Below are positions 32,345 to 45,200 of a DNA stretch of 64,000 bases, piece by piece. The translations under genes were made by a program, and so were the position numbers. Under the pieces are notes generated by a model. That model made no database searches. It was not told the DNA's origin and saw only the letters and a list, made by a program, of their open reading frames with translations. Every line of letters begins with the position of its first letter. Within the stretch, counting starts at the first letter, position 1. This DNA is from Marasmius tenuissimus (Eukaryota; Basidiomycota; Agaricomycetes; Agaricales; Marasmiaceae): positions 124,001-188,000 of the forward strand of contig JAQOTA010000058.1 of assembly GCA_029532415.1 (NCBI GenBank), written 5' to 3'.

Positions 32345-35072
32345 ATGGAAGCAGCTCAAAATTTGAATATCGTGCATTTTAACGACGTGTATCGCGTTTC
32401 TCCTCAGAAACTCTCTTCTCAATCATCGGACACCATCGACGTTACTCAATTCAGTGCCTTGTTGGACGCGATCCGGAACGAATGGTCTGAACGCCCTGAT
32501 GGCAAGAAGGAAGGCCTCACACTCTTCTCTGGAGACTTGTTCTCTCCATCTGTGGAAAGCTCTGTTACTCGTGGAAGTCATATGGTAGGCACACTACCTG
32601 ATTTCAAGGTGTACTAATAAGCATCACAACCGAACCGGAACTGTTGCGGTTGTGTTAGGTTCCTGTGATGAACCATCTTGCACCGGACGTCTCTCTGACG
32701 GGTCAGTCGACTGCCTTGAAGTACTTTCTTCGATATTCTGTCTGACTACTGTGTCATATAGGAAATCATGACTTTGATTTCGGTGAGGCTTACACGTTGA
32801 GAATCGCTCAAGTCACAACTCCCTCACGAATCGCCCAGGGTACCCTCACCTGTCTAATCTTGTACAGGATACAAGCTTCGTCCGTACTAGCTCGCTTGAA
32901 TGATGTCCGCCTCTAATCATTTGAGACGCGTAGCCATGGTTGTTGAGCAACATCGTTGATACCACAACGTCAAAGGTTCCAGAGCACCTCAAGGAATTTG
33001 TGATCCTCGAAAGGGCAGGGATCAAGATAGGTTTCATTGGACTCGTTGAAAAGTAAGCACAATCAATCATCCTGAGCGCGATATCTCATTCGTTTATCCC
33101 AGAGAGTGGATTGCTACAGTTTCTTCGTGGCCACCCAATTTCAAGTATAAGGACATGCAAGAGACAGGTATAGAGCTCTCGAAACGCCTGCGGGACCCAG
33201 AAGGCGAATACAAGTGCGACCTCATTATTGCGTTGACGCATTGCAGGTGCGCGGTCTTTAGTAGGCTTCAGCATCACAGTCATCGTTGAGGCCTCCCCGC
33301 ATAGACTCCCCAATGTACTTCTCGTCATACATCCTCACAGGCGACTGCACGGCTGACATGGCGTATAGGACATCAAGTTAGCGAAGGACTTACTGGCACT
33401 ATCTTCTAGTGCGCAAGAGCAAAGCCCCATCGATAACATTCACGGTGTCGACATCCTTCTTGGTGGGCATGACCACATGTACTACGCCCCGAAGGGGGCG
33501 AATGAATGGGAAAACTATGACCGCTCCGAAATACCTCTTGGCTCGGAAGCGGACAACGGCGACGTTTTAATAGTGAAGAGTGGGATGGACTTCCGATACT
33601 TGAGCGAATTCACCCTTAGCTTAGTCGCTACACCCGAAGGAAGTGTTCGAACGAAGATCATCAGGTCTATCTCAGGTATAAAGTTCCGTTGAGCAACAAA
33701 TAAACTTCCGATCTCAACCGATTTTAGGACGAAGACATAATATCAAACCCGGAATGCCCTCATCGAAAGAACTGGGCAAACTGCTCGAAAAACTCCTATC
33801 GTCGGTCTCTTCCTCCTTGAAAGCACCTGTTTGCAAGTCCACAGTTGCGCTCAACCTCCGTTCGAGCATCATCCGCACAGAAGAAGTTCGTATTCCTCGT
33901 GCTTTTAGAAGACACCCCTTGCCGATTTACATTTGACTGCAGTCTGCTGGTGCCAATTGGTTTGCAGATATAATTCGCCACGCATATGACGACGCCCTTT
34001 GTATGAAAGGGGGTGGTGGTGCCGACGCTGTCTTCATGTGTGCGGGAACACTTCGCGGGGATTCGGAATACGGTCCAGGTGAGCTCGATTCAAGATTGTC
34101 TGTAAGTCCTGCCGGTTTTTTAAACCACGAGTGACTCTCAGGTATAATCACACTGGGTGATATTCTCGAAATACTCCCATTCGACGATCCCGTAGTCGTT
34201 CTGGAAGTGGACGGTGCTACAATCTGGGATGCCCTTGAATCTTCACTCGAAACCTGGCCCGCTCAAGAAGGGTACGCTTCGATTATTGTGCAGTATACCA
34301 TCAAGTGACCGTGTTATGCAGACGTTTTCCAGTGGTCTCGGGCATGAGGGTGTCCTGGGACTCCCGCCGTGAACCCGGCCAGCGCGTTCTGGGAGTTTGG
34401 CTCACGAAAGAGGCCGAGGATAGTATTCACAGCGATAGTGGTCAATCAACACCCAGAGTTGTTGACGGAGAACCCATTGCACGCTCAGATACCACACGCA
34501 AGTATAGGGTGGTGACACGAGAATACATGGCAGAGGGACACGACGGGTTCGAGGCCCTCAAGAGGGGAACTTACCTTGTCGACGATGAGACTGGCCAACC
34601 AATGAGTACTTTGGTCCGAAAATATCTATTAGGTGGGTTTCGAGTATGTACATTGTTGGCTCCTGAACTCAAACGTCACTCCTCGTGTATAGGCTCCCAT
34701 TTCGTCAAAAGGATGTCCAAGATAGTCGATCAATCCCACACGAGCCACCTCCAGGAATCTACCAGGACTGCTATCAACCGCGAAAAGGCGAGAAACGAAC
34801 GCGAAAACCGTCATCGCGGCTCTGCAGCTGCACAGAAGTGGAAGCATGCAGCCAACCTTGCTTTACGTTGGGCACGGTCGAGGACACACTACCAAGAACA
34901 ATTTCAAGTTTGTACGAGCGAGCATATGAGCGATGTTGATCCCTTCGATGGTAAATCCGTTCGAGTGGGAGGGGCATCGAGTAAGGAGACGGGTTCGTCT
35001 GACGGCGACGATGACCTGCTGGTTATTGAACCTGAAGTAGACGGAAGATTGAAGGATGAGGGTCGTGATTAG
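32345..35072 (+). CDS. 5'-nucleotidase-family metallophosphoesterase
   Basis: The gene has roughly ten exons; the first is 32345-32584. Calcineurin-like metal-binding motifs appear in order: LNIVHFNDVYRV near residue 8, LTLFSGDLFSPS near 63, GNHDFDFGE, ALTHCR, and GGHDHMYY. The C-terminal 5'-nucleotidase domain follows with GGGGADAVFMCAGTLRGDSE, LGDILEILPFDDPVVVLEV and DGATIWDALESSLETWP. The last 150 residues are charged, with a basic coiled-coil-like region and an acidic end. Enzymes of this class (UshA-like) hydrolyse nucleotides or related phosphoesters. No signal peptide is visible, so it is probably intracellular, like related fungal proteins of unclear substrate. The final exon ends at TAG 35070-35072. 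Confidence 0.87.
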
Positions 35073-35126
35073 GATGAAGATACCAAATTGGACTCGATAA
35101 AAGTAGTTCAGGATGTGTATGATGTC

Positions 35127-35773
35127 TCAGGCCTCAGGAATTGCGACTTTGGTGGGAGGATCCCCTGTGACGGATCTCAGGTAATGAGTTAACACACCGA
35201 CCCCACTGCCCAATCCCGCCCCTCCGAGGATGACTGGTGGAACAAATACTCAGGAAACTGTAGATTGACTTAGAGAGTCCAGACGCACGGTTATAGACCT
35301 TCGCTCGTTTCCATAGGATGGCTGGCGTGAGGACACTAAACAGAACGCCGCCTATTGTACTGTGATCCTCAACTCTTATACGATTCGTCTGTGAGCGAAT
35401 CGTGAGCACAACAAATCTCGTCGGGAGTTCCGGGAAAGCTCCTCACATCATAAGCAGTTTGGATGCGTTTGACTCTGACTCCTTCCTGAGACGAGGAGGC
35501 ATAACGCACATAGCCAACAGCAGCACCCCCAACAGCACCTGGAAAATTGTTCAACAACGCAAAGATTCGTTCCTATCATTCAGACTGACCTCCAACGCCT
35601 GCTATCCATGTCGAGCGTAGAAGACCATTGACCGAGAAAGCACCGCGACCTTTCCTCACTAGTATATACGCGGTGTAAAGAGGAGGGGCCAGGAGGGATA
35701 GATAACGGTAACCGGCATTTGAAGCTTTCCTGACGAGATATTCCGCGTCCTGGTGGTGGGTGGTGAGTTCCAT
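35127..35773 (-). CDS. Small glycine-rich membrane protein, conserved-looking, unknown
   Basis: Four exons give about 160 residues: the first begins at 35773, the second begins near 35541, the third ends near 35300 (CTATAACC|GTGCGT) and the last ends at TGA 35127-35129. The introns are clean and remove in-frame stops. The protein starts MELTTHHQDAEYLVRKASNA, then has the hydrophobic stretch YLSLLAPPLYTAYILV, and a Gly-rich segment (AGVGGAVGGAAVGYVRYAS) with spacing typical of packed helices. A further hydrophobic stretch (GGVLFSVLTPAILW) follows, then LILGGAGLGSGVGVLTHYL and a short polar tail. The repeated GxGxG/GxxxG patterns recall small mitochondrial inner-membrane proteins, but I cannot name it. 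It is head-to-head with the acidic protein, 102 bp apart. Confidence 0.7.
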
Positions 35774-35875
35774 GTCGAAGGGTGTGACTTTCAGTAACGA
35801 CCGTGACTCTCATTTTCTTTCCCCATCCACCACCAAAAACAGGTCTTGCGTTTACTCGAACGCTAGCACAAACAA
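35774..35875. promoter_or_regulatory. Bidirectional promoter, 102 bp
   Basis: Two divergent start codons (35773 minus, 35876 plus) are separated by 102 bp. The strip CATTTTCTTTCCCCATCCAC is pyrimidine-rich on the plus strand. The short distance implies a single shared nucleosome-free region. Confidence 0.5.
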
Positions 35876-38559
35876 ATGGCAACCGTTATGGAAGCCTTCG
35901 ACGCTCAGATGATGGACTATCACTACGACAGCGACGTTCAAATGCAGCCATCCCACGAGGGCTGGTTCCAGGATGAAGCCCTAATGGAAGATGATGGACA
36001 ACAGATACACGGTGAAACACAGAGCAACAACACGGAATACGAGGCCGTCGAGATTGACATGGAAGAAAACTACACGGAAGATGGCCAAAATCCAGAGTAC
36101 GAGATGGCAGATGAATCCGTTGATTACCCAGTCGGCGGTGTCGATGAAGAGGATGACATCGTCGCTGATGAATCAAATCCCCAAGAAGTCAATGTCAGCA
36201 CGGTCACTAGTTTCCAGGTCTCTGCGGAGGTCTTAACACCTGCCTCTACTTTCTCTTCGTTGCACGAACCTCATTCGCAACAGCAGGAGGCCAGTAGTTC
36301 CTCTTTTGACTCGAGTCATATTGGTGGTGCCACTGGCTTTTCAGAGACCGCTTCCGCCGTCCTGCCCGTTCAAACGGATCCGGAAACCGAAGTTCCTGTA
36401 GCTTCAGTCGCGGATGCCACTCAGGTCGAATCCGTAGCTATTGCGCACGATGATCGCACTATCGTCTCTGCAGACGAAGAGCAGGTTGCAATCGAATCAG
36501 CGGACCATATCAGACAGTCTGTGGAGGCAGGGGAAACTTGGCAAGGCGCGAGCCAGGAGGCACCTGCATCTGCGTATGAACAGGCCCAGACCAACGAGGA
36601 AACCTTGGTCAACGAAGGCGGCAGCCACTCGTTGGACGAAGAGAATCGTGCAGGGGATGGACTATCGAGCGAAGCTCACGCACAAGAATTTGTTGGAGAG
36701 GAACTTGTTGACGAACATGTTCCACTCCATCAAAGCGCCGAGTTGACGACTACAACCACGACGATTCTGCATACTGTTGCGGCTGCCGCTGAATCATCTC
36801 AACCTGCCGAACAACATGAGGCAGAAGCTACGCAAGACTCACTTGTCTCAGAAACTACGCTCGAGCCGCCTCCTGGAATCCTTCTATCGTTCTCCTCCTC
36901 AGGCCAGCAGGAGGTGTGTTTATTCACGCAACCAAACTACCCTGAAAGCTCGACTTCTGCCGCCGCCGCCCATCCCCACAGAATCTTGTTCGAACAAAGC
37001 CCTGCTCTTTACTATGAACCCTTATCTACAGTGTTTGAGGTCCTCCGCCATGATGAAACTGTTTCAAGCATAGGCGATTTTTCACATTCGGAACTTGTTC
37101 TTGACGCTTACGAGCTCCAACTTACTGTGTCTGAGGTGAGTCAGTCTCACGATAATACAAAGATGGACTACGTTACTTACTCCAGTTCAGGATAATATCT
37201 TTGCCCGCGAGACAAGTCTGTATGACCTTAATCAACTACATTTGGGCTCCGATTTTGCAGGCCCTCTTCGGCTGCGGCTCCAGGCCACATCGCCGCGATT
37301 TATCATCAGATATCGTCTATTGCAAGAGCAAATCTATCGCCTTGACCTTGCGGCACAAGATTATGGAGACGGAGAGAAAGAGCCTGAGCAATATGAGGGT
37401 GAGTGAAGAACCGCATTTCCATTCCAGATTCCTTACTTACTCAAAAAGCAGGCCATGGCACTGTCGAAGATCACTCCGCCGACCAGATTCCCCAGGCGGA
37501 AGGTACTACAGCTCACGCAGAAGAACTGACAACCGCAGAAAACACTGTCGAAGAATTGAACCATGACTACGATGAAGAAGGTGATGCCCAGGAGCAGGAA
37601 GAACAGGACGAAAATGACGACCACGATGGCAGTGAAACCTTGACGTCGAATGGAACTACGGAGGACATAGCACACGTTGAAGCGTCACACGATCAGCAGA
37701 CTGGACGAGACGCAACAGAGCAAGAAGAAGTGATCGAAGCCCTCGCGCTAGCACAGGACAACGACAACCAACCCAACGCGATTGAACGCGGTGGCGACCT
37801 TGCCGAAGCCTCAAACGCAAACTTACTGATAAACGAAAACGAGGGAACGGAGACGTACGAAGATCAAGGCGGATCTGTTGCCAACGCCGATCCTGATGAT
37901 GGTCAGTGTTTTTCCACAGCATCTTCTCAATTAACTCCAACAACAAACCCTAGGCTCTGATTCAGCTTCCAACCACGAACAAGGCTCGGAGATTCCTGAG
38001 CCAACAGCGGAGCATGAAAACTCGCACGCTGAGGAAGCAGGTGTGTTTTCGATCCGATCCTCGTCCAGACCTTTGCTGACAATTGTGTCAATCTAGACCT
38101 GCCCACTAAGGATCCTGAAGAAGAGGGAACTGCTAACGAGGTAGATAAACCCGACAGTGTGAATGGTACGTTTCTATACCAGTATTTAGACTTCCTGACC
38201 GGCGCTCATCGTTATTACTAGAAACAGAAGAGGACTTACAGAACATCTCTGAGAATGGGGATGAAGACTCACTCGAACAGAGTGATTACGCCGACGACTG
38301 GGACGATACATTTGAGGAAGATGAAGGCTTGGATACCACTTTCGAAGAACCGGAAGGACAGGAAATCGTTGCTGGTGACAGTAACGTTACGCTCTCGAGT
38401 AAGAGTTCGAAACGGTCTATTGACGAGGTCGATGGCGAGGACACCAATGATGAAGTGTTGTCTGAGATGGAAAGTCCTGGTATGTCCTCTTTCTTCTCTG
38501 TCATTCGACCCGCACAACTCACGCACGTTATAGGATCGAAGCGGTTACGAACGGCATGA
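35876..38559 (+). CDS. Large acidic protein with a conserved-looking core, unknown function
   Basis: About seven exons encode roughly 780 residues. Exon 1 (35876-37135) is an Asp/Glu/Gln-rich disordered region. Near its end and in exon 2 lies the only part that looks folded: PPGILLSFSSSGQQEVCLF, then ILFEQSPALYYEPLSTVFEV, LVLDAYELQLTVSEDNIF, LYDLNQLHLGSDFAGPL and FIIRYRLLQEQIYRL. The rest is again extremely acidic (DEEGDAQEQEEQDENDDHDG) with Ser/Thr, and the end is basic (GSKRLRTA). I do not recognise the family. The alternation of acidic tails and a short core recalls nuclear chaperones or transcription co-factors, but this is only composition. The last intron (38480-38533) is 54 nt and stop-free, so it could be retained without shifting frame. 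Confidence 0.78.
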
Positions 38560-38954
38560 AACCGCAACGTTGCACCAGAACGTAGCGGTCTTGCGGCTGG
38601 TTTGTTTTTTGTCAGAGGGTCTTTGGGCTCAAGGCTAAGTTGTCTCGCTCCACATTCGACTGATCAACGGTTCTGTTTCGACTCTTTTCATTCTATTTTG
38701 CTAACATTGACAGGCGTACTTTATTGTTCGTTAAGGTCGACGTATTGGGAGGAGAAATGTTCTTGGGAATGGCTTCTTAGACGACACACTGTTGTCAAAT
38801 ACCCTGTAGATGTACATACGCATAACGAGCGCGATGCATAACGTTCATCAATCCTTTTATGACAAGAGTGGCAGTTCCTGCGCAGCGCATGTGTTAGATT
38901 TGTTGGTAAAATCGCGCGCTAGTATTTGAACATTTGACTCTTTCTGCTGTGACC
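38560..38954. other. Spacer between acidic-protein gene and SCYL2-like gene
   Basis: A 395-bp spacer between co-directional genes; it holds a 3' untranslated region and the next promoter. No further gene is visible. Confidence 0.45.
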
Positions 38955-41900
38955 ATGTTCGCGGCAGCTACTTCGTTTTTCGCTCGCAGTGCTATCTCTC
39001 AATCGTATAACATTGGCGGTAGTGCGTCGTCTGGTCCCGGCAGTAGATCCTCGACCCCTGGTCCACAGAGCCCGGGACCAAGCACGAGCACTTTTGGATC
39101 CTCGTTTACACCAAGCATTGTCATTGGCCTATGGAAAGTGCAGAGTGCGACTCACAAAGTCACGAACAAACGTGTTTCAGTATGGACATTCGACAAGCGC
39201 GGACCAGATTTGGAGAGACTTGGACCTGCAGCAAAGGAGAGAACATTGGAAATTTTGAAGGCTGAGGTGCGTGCTCATTGCTGCCAACGGTGTTACCCAT
39301 CACTCATGCAATGCATAGGCCTCTGCTCTCAGTCGGCTGCGACACCCATCGATTCTGGGTTAGAACTTGCCCTTTCGTCGAGATAATCATTCTGAATGCC
39401 TTGCAGAGATGGTCGAACCTTTGGAAGAGACGCGAAATGAGTTAATATTTGCCACGGAACCCGTTATCGCGTCGTTGGACCTCAGCATACCAGGCGCAGG
39501 GAAACTTGCATCTCTGGTCGAGCTAGATGAAGTCGAAGTCAGCCTAGCTCCAATTCAGTTTCGATTCAAGTCCTGACGTCTATATTCTCTTAGATTCAGA
39601 AAGGCATCCTGCAAGTCTGCAAAGGGCTCTCATTCCTACACTCTTCAGCTCAATTGATACACTCCAACCTCTGCCCCGAGAGCATCATAATAAATCAATC
39701 AGTACGGCAACTGGATCTCTGCTATGTTGATTTGTCTGACTTCAATTTGTCAGGGAGACTGGAAGGTAGCAGGTTTAGGTCTGACGATACCCCTTCTGCA
39801 ACCAAATGGCTCGCCGACGCGCTGGGAGTTTCCAACATTCGACGGCAGAGTTCCCAGCTATATACAGAGGTCTTTTGATTACATGGGTGTGTTGTTCGCG
39901 GATTCATTGGTTCTCGATCTCACCTAGTACCCTTCGTAGCACCTGAATATGCCCTCGACGAGGTTTTGAACACTGCATCAGATTTGTATTCTCTCGGGTG
40001 CATCATTTACGCAGTACACTGCAAAGGGAGCCCGCCCTTCAAGACGCACGGAAGCCTCTCTGGCCTTCGAGATGATGCTGGAAGAGCGGTACCCGGTCTG
40101 GAACGGCTGGATCGTGACTTGCAATGTTGGTCTGCCTCAACCTTGCAGATATTTCTGCTCTCTGACCTCTTTTCTAGCTCTTCTCAGAAGCATGATCACG
40201 CGACATCCCTCTGGACGACCAACCCCATCAACTCTCTCATCCCACTCCTTCTTCTCGTCGTTACCAATCTCGACGCTAAACTTCCTCGACCGTTCGACCT
40301 TCACCGCCAAGACGAGAGAGGAAAAAATCTCATTTATGAAAGGGCTAACGACTGTACTGGACAAGTTCTCCGACGGGCTGAAGACCAGGAAAATACTGCC
40401 CTCCCTCCTCGAAGAGGTAGCATCACTCTATAGATAGCTGGAAAGGGATTTGCTTATTGATGAAAACACACATTTTACAGATGAAAGACACGCATTTACT
40501 TCCATACATTCTCCCGAATGTTTTCAAGATCGCCTCCGTTCTGTCTTCTTCGCAATTCGCTGCCATGGTGCTACCAAGTTTGAAACCTCTGTTCGCAGTC
40601 AAGGAACCACCGAACAACATGCTCACACTTCTTGACAATCTCCCTATGTTACAATCGAAGACCGACAAGAATACGTTCAAAACAGGTACTCGTATCCCGC
40701 TGTGCCCCTGGGGCTCGGAGACTGATACATCTCTGCAGAGGTTTTGCCGTTGGTGTATACAGCTCTTGAGTCGGAACACTCCGTAGTGAGTGTGCTCTAC
40801 CCTTCCAAGTGACGAAACACACACTAATCACCATTCTTTCGAAAGGTTCAAGAGAAGGCTCTGAAGATGGTTCCTGACTTGTGCGAGACCGTTGATTATG
40901 CTGAAGTACAGGGTGTTATGTTCCCCCGGGTCGCTGTAAGATTCTCATGCGCTCCTTGAAGTCTCATTGCTCAATCCCTAGCTGGTGCCTTCAGGTTGTC
41001 TGCCGCAAGACCCGGGTCCTCAGTGTCAAGGTTACTACTCTGGAGACACTGTTGAGCATGGTGAAGACTTTGGATACGGTACGTATTCTGTGCTCCTTTC
41101 TTCCTCTGCGATGCAGCGTTCATTCATACAAAACAGGCCAGTCTCACCCAGAAGATGGTGCCTCTTTTGGGGCAGATCAGGACCAAAGAACCTTCTGTCA
41201 CGGTAATGCTCTCGTGGCGCCCCTATTCTAGTAGCTGACCTCATTCTCAGATGGCTACATTATCCGTACACGAAGCTATGGGCTTCAAGGTTGATAGGGA
41301 AGCCGTCGCAACCCTCGTCTTGCCCCAGTTATGGTCCATGTCCATTGGCCCTAGTACGTGACCTCTTGTTTTCTAGTGAAACTTCATACTCAATGACTGT
41401 GGATAGTGCTAAGCCTGAATCAATTTCAACGATTCATGTCGATTGTTCGCAAGTTGGGAGACCGTGTTGAGAAAGAACATGCTCAGTACTTGCGCGATTC
41501 GCAACGCTTAGAGGATAGATCCACCTTAAATACGGACGGCGGAGTGAACATGGCTTCGTTCTCGGGGAACGTCGACTTCGAAAGCCTGGTCGGAAAGTCC
41601 TCGGGCGGTGAAAGCGCTCAGCAGAATGGTGCCTCCAGTACGGGAGGAGAAACTTCATGGGAGGACGATGTATGGGGTAGCATTCTCGGAGAGGTCAGTA
41701 CTCGTACATCCTCTATTTGACACGTGTGACTCATCGACATTCACAAACGGTAGAGTCCCTCGATACCCTCGTCTTCGGTTCAATCGGTCACATCGTCTCC
41801 TGTACCAACACCTGTGCAAACACAATCTCGACCACCTCTATCGTCGCCGCCCTCCAAATTCTCGCCACGAGCCCACCAGACATCTTTCCCCGCCGTGTCT

Positions 41901-42206
41901 CCAAACATTTCGCGCACGCCGTCGTCTTTATCATCATCCTTCTCCGCTGTACCACAAACGAAGCCGATTCAACCAACGCTCGGCTCCTCAATGTCGCCCA
42001 TGCCATCAATGTCGTCGGGTCCCCCATCGATGGGTATGATGTTTTCTCAAAACACGACTCCCCTGATGCCCATGACGTCGAGTCCACCTCCGCCTTCGAT
42101 GGTCCCAATGGGTGGTTTACTCGCACCGTCTCAGCCTACCGCCTGGAAGCCGACTCCCAACAAATCATCCAAAGATGACTGGGGAGACTTCGATCCACTT
42201 TCATAG
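38955..42206 (+). CDS. SCY1-like pseudokinase (SCYL2/PPK32 type)
   Basis: Many small exons encode about 890 residues. The N-terminus MFAAATSFFARSAISQSYNI and the kinase-like beginning SIVIGLWKVQSATHKVTN, KRVSVWTFDKRGPDLERL match the SCYL2 group. Catalytic residues are missing: the HRD loop is IHSNLCPESIII and the DFG position reads WKVAGLGLT, so it should not phosphorylate. The APEYALDEVLNTASDLYSLG segment is conserved. HEAT-like repeats follow (KDTHLLPYILPNVFKIASVL, VQEKALKMVPDLCETVDY, ATLSVHEAMGFKVD). The C-terminal 150 residues are Ser/Pro-rich and end in KDDWGDFDPL, a WDDF-like adaptor or clathrin-binding type motif. SCYL2 proteins act in clathrin-mediated traffic between the trans-Golgi and endosomes. 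Confidence 0.88.
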
Positions 42207-42244
42207 GTATCCGGAGTATCTTTATCCACAGACTTGCATTTAGA

Positions 42245-45200
42245 TTATTTAGTAGTTGCATCCACCTCTATCGGAACATTTGCATGAGAATGAACTGGAT
42301 AGGCGTTCTCGATCGAGTCATGGCCTCCTAATGCTCTTTCGTCGGTTTCGTGTGGAATGCTGTCTGGATCGATGTATAGATCCAAGATGCCTTTGAGAAC
42401 GGCCAGGGCACCAGCCTTCGAATAGACCTTGTTGCCTTCTTTACAACTCGGGCTCAAAACACCTGAAGTGAAGTGGGAGAACGTGAGGACGATTCGCAAG
42501 CGAAGGCATAGAGTTGACCTACACTTGGTGCATCCAGCCGTGCATCCGCATCTCTCTATCGCCGCGCGAGCTTTGTGAAGAATTTTGCTCGCTATTCGTG
42601 GCCATATTAGAACACTGTGCAAACCTGCGGATGGGTTCATGACCGGCTTACCGTTATCGAAAGCTTTTGCAGAGATTCCGGCGTGGCCAACCTGGTCGTA
42701 CACCACGATCCTGATCGCGGGGTCAGTATAGGAACACAACAGCCTTAGGGTACCTACCTCGCCGGCCTCTTTCTTTGCGATTCTTTTTTCAAGTACTCCT
42801 TCTCTTCCGCCTTGCACTCAGTCCGTAAATCTTGAGCCAGTGCAAATTGGTTGAGGAATGCATGTGCAGCCGAGTGTATAGCGGCAGCGGGCTTGATATA
42901 TTTATCACGGAGCAGTGGCAAGACGTGATTGGGAACGTCGATCCATAAGCCAGTGGTTTCCTGTTCCCAAGGGTCGTTCTCCAGGTCGACGACGTCCAGA
43001 ATTACGGTGTTGCTGTGCAATGGGGTTCATATTAGCATGTAATAATAACCACTCGCCTCGTCACTTCGACAAACCGCATCTTGTAGAAACCTGTGATAAT
43101 AGATATGAGATCAGGCTGTGCGCGAAGAAAGACCTTGAAACCAACCAAACACTTGGCAACGGATTTCAATTTCTGACAAAGGATCAGCAGACAGCGAGGC
43201 AATCGAAGGATTTTTCTTACTCCCATAGGATGCCCGATGAGGCGAGCCTTGTATTTCACGTATGCGGTACGTCTGGCACGCATTAACGTCTCTATAACAA
43301 ATTCAGGTCGCGGAAGCCCCGGAATGAGCACTAGACTTACTTGAAGTCCCGGGGTGTCGTCGTCCAATTTACGTCTGCCTGCACCAGACTTACGAGCTTG
43401 GAATCGTGTTGAATGTCTTTGACCTGGATCCCAGCGTGAGCCATACGTTGGCGCGAACAATAATAATCTTCCTACGATGAAGGTTTTCCCCTGGTGAAGA
43501 AACTAAGGGTACCGTTGAGAACCAAGATGGTATCAGAGAAGGATGGGCGACGCACAACGCCGCCTTCGTAAACCTCAAACAGTGCTCGTGAGATCTCGAT
43601 TTCCTCGAGGATCTTCTTGTCTGAACGAGTTATGTCTACTAGCACGTATCTAACCTCGCGTGCCCCTCCTGACGCAACGCATGAGCAAGACAGCAGAAGG
43701 GCGAGGAGAATTACCCACGGATTGCTATCAGTTGGGAGGGGGATGGAAGAAATTTCGGATTGGTGTGATACCTGAGAATCTTGGTGAGTGCTCCTCGTAT
43801 TTAACTAACTTGAATACACAACCAACCAGTTGTCTTTATCCTTCACGAGTTTTGTCTCGCATATCCCCTTCATCAGAGGTCCAAAGTAGGGAGCGTCCTC
43901 AAGGGAGATCGGCATTTCGTGTGCGGCACATTGCAGGTGAGCTACTCGCAACAGGGGTTCAATAAATGTAGCGCAGGATAGCCGACTGTGAGAGACGCAC
44001 ATTCCAGGATTTCTTCGCTGTGCAAGTCGATAACAAGATCATCGGTCTGTCCGTCAAACAGGTCCCCTGGGTTCTCTACGTAGTATCGGTCGACCGGTAA
44101 AGCTTGCGCAACAAAAATCACAAGTGAATCTTTCTGCCGACGGCCTGCTCTTCCCGCTTGTTGTTTCTGTGACAGGTTTTCCAGTCAGACGATTTCAACG
44201 AAATGAAGGTGACCTACAAAACTGGCAAGAGTGATAGGGAATCCCAGCATGATAACGGCGTCAAGGACGCCGATATCGACTCCGAGCTCCAAAGCATTTG
44301 TGGCAACGATGCCAAGTAATTGGCCGGTAAAGGCATCGTGCTCTATCTTCCGTCTATCCTCGGGGCTATATCCTGACCAAAACGAGCAACCATTAGCCGG
44401 TAGAAAACTTGGTTGAGCGAGAGGCCCGACCTCCGCGGTATGCATGAACTCGCTCGAGTATGTCGTGTCTTCCCTCAGCACTTAGTTCCGTGCGTAGAGT
44501 TTTCATAACCTGTCATTTCCCAGAAAATCAATATAGAATCTAAAGTAGGCAAGCGTGTCTCACCAGTTCGCAAACTTTACGGAACTGGAAGGGTATGTTC
44601 AGCTCAGCAGACAAACAGAGCCGAATCGCACCCACCTTGCAGAACAGTATCACCCGTAATCCCCTCTTCATCAAAAACCGCATCAGGCCCGTCGCTTCAT
44701 GCAACGTACTTGCTTTTCCCATTGCAGTATCCAACTCATCAACGTACGGAGAGCTCCATATGACAAATTCCTTAGAACCAGCAGGCGAACCGTCTTCTGT
44801 TACAGCTTCTACTTCATCGGGAGGAATCCCGAATATGTTCTCCATGTGACTCTTCGGGTTGGCAATCGTCGCACTACACGAAACGAAACGTGCCCGGCGA
44901 TCTTACAAAGGTCAGAGACTCATGAAAGGATAGACTCCGAATGAGCCAGCTCACTTCCAAGCGCGGCACATATGCGACGGAACCGTCTCATGATCAATGC
45001 TACATGACTGAAACCGCGTCAATCCGCGTCCAGGGAGAAAGAACATAAGATTTCACCTTCCCATAGTACCAGAGTAGTAATGTAATTCATCCACGACAAA
45101 GAGCTACCAGCAGGTACGTGTTGTCGGGAAGTGACGCGACATGAGAGGTTTGTAGTTTCCGTACCTTCAGAGACTTCAAGAACCTGTAGACTCAAGTAAA

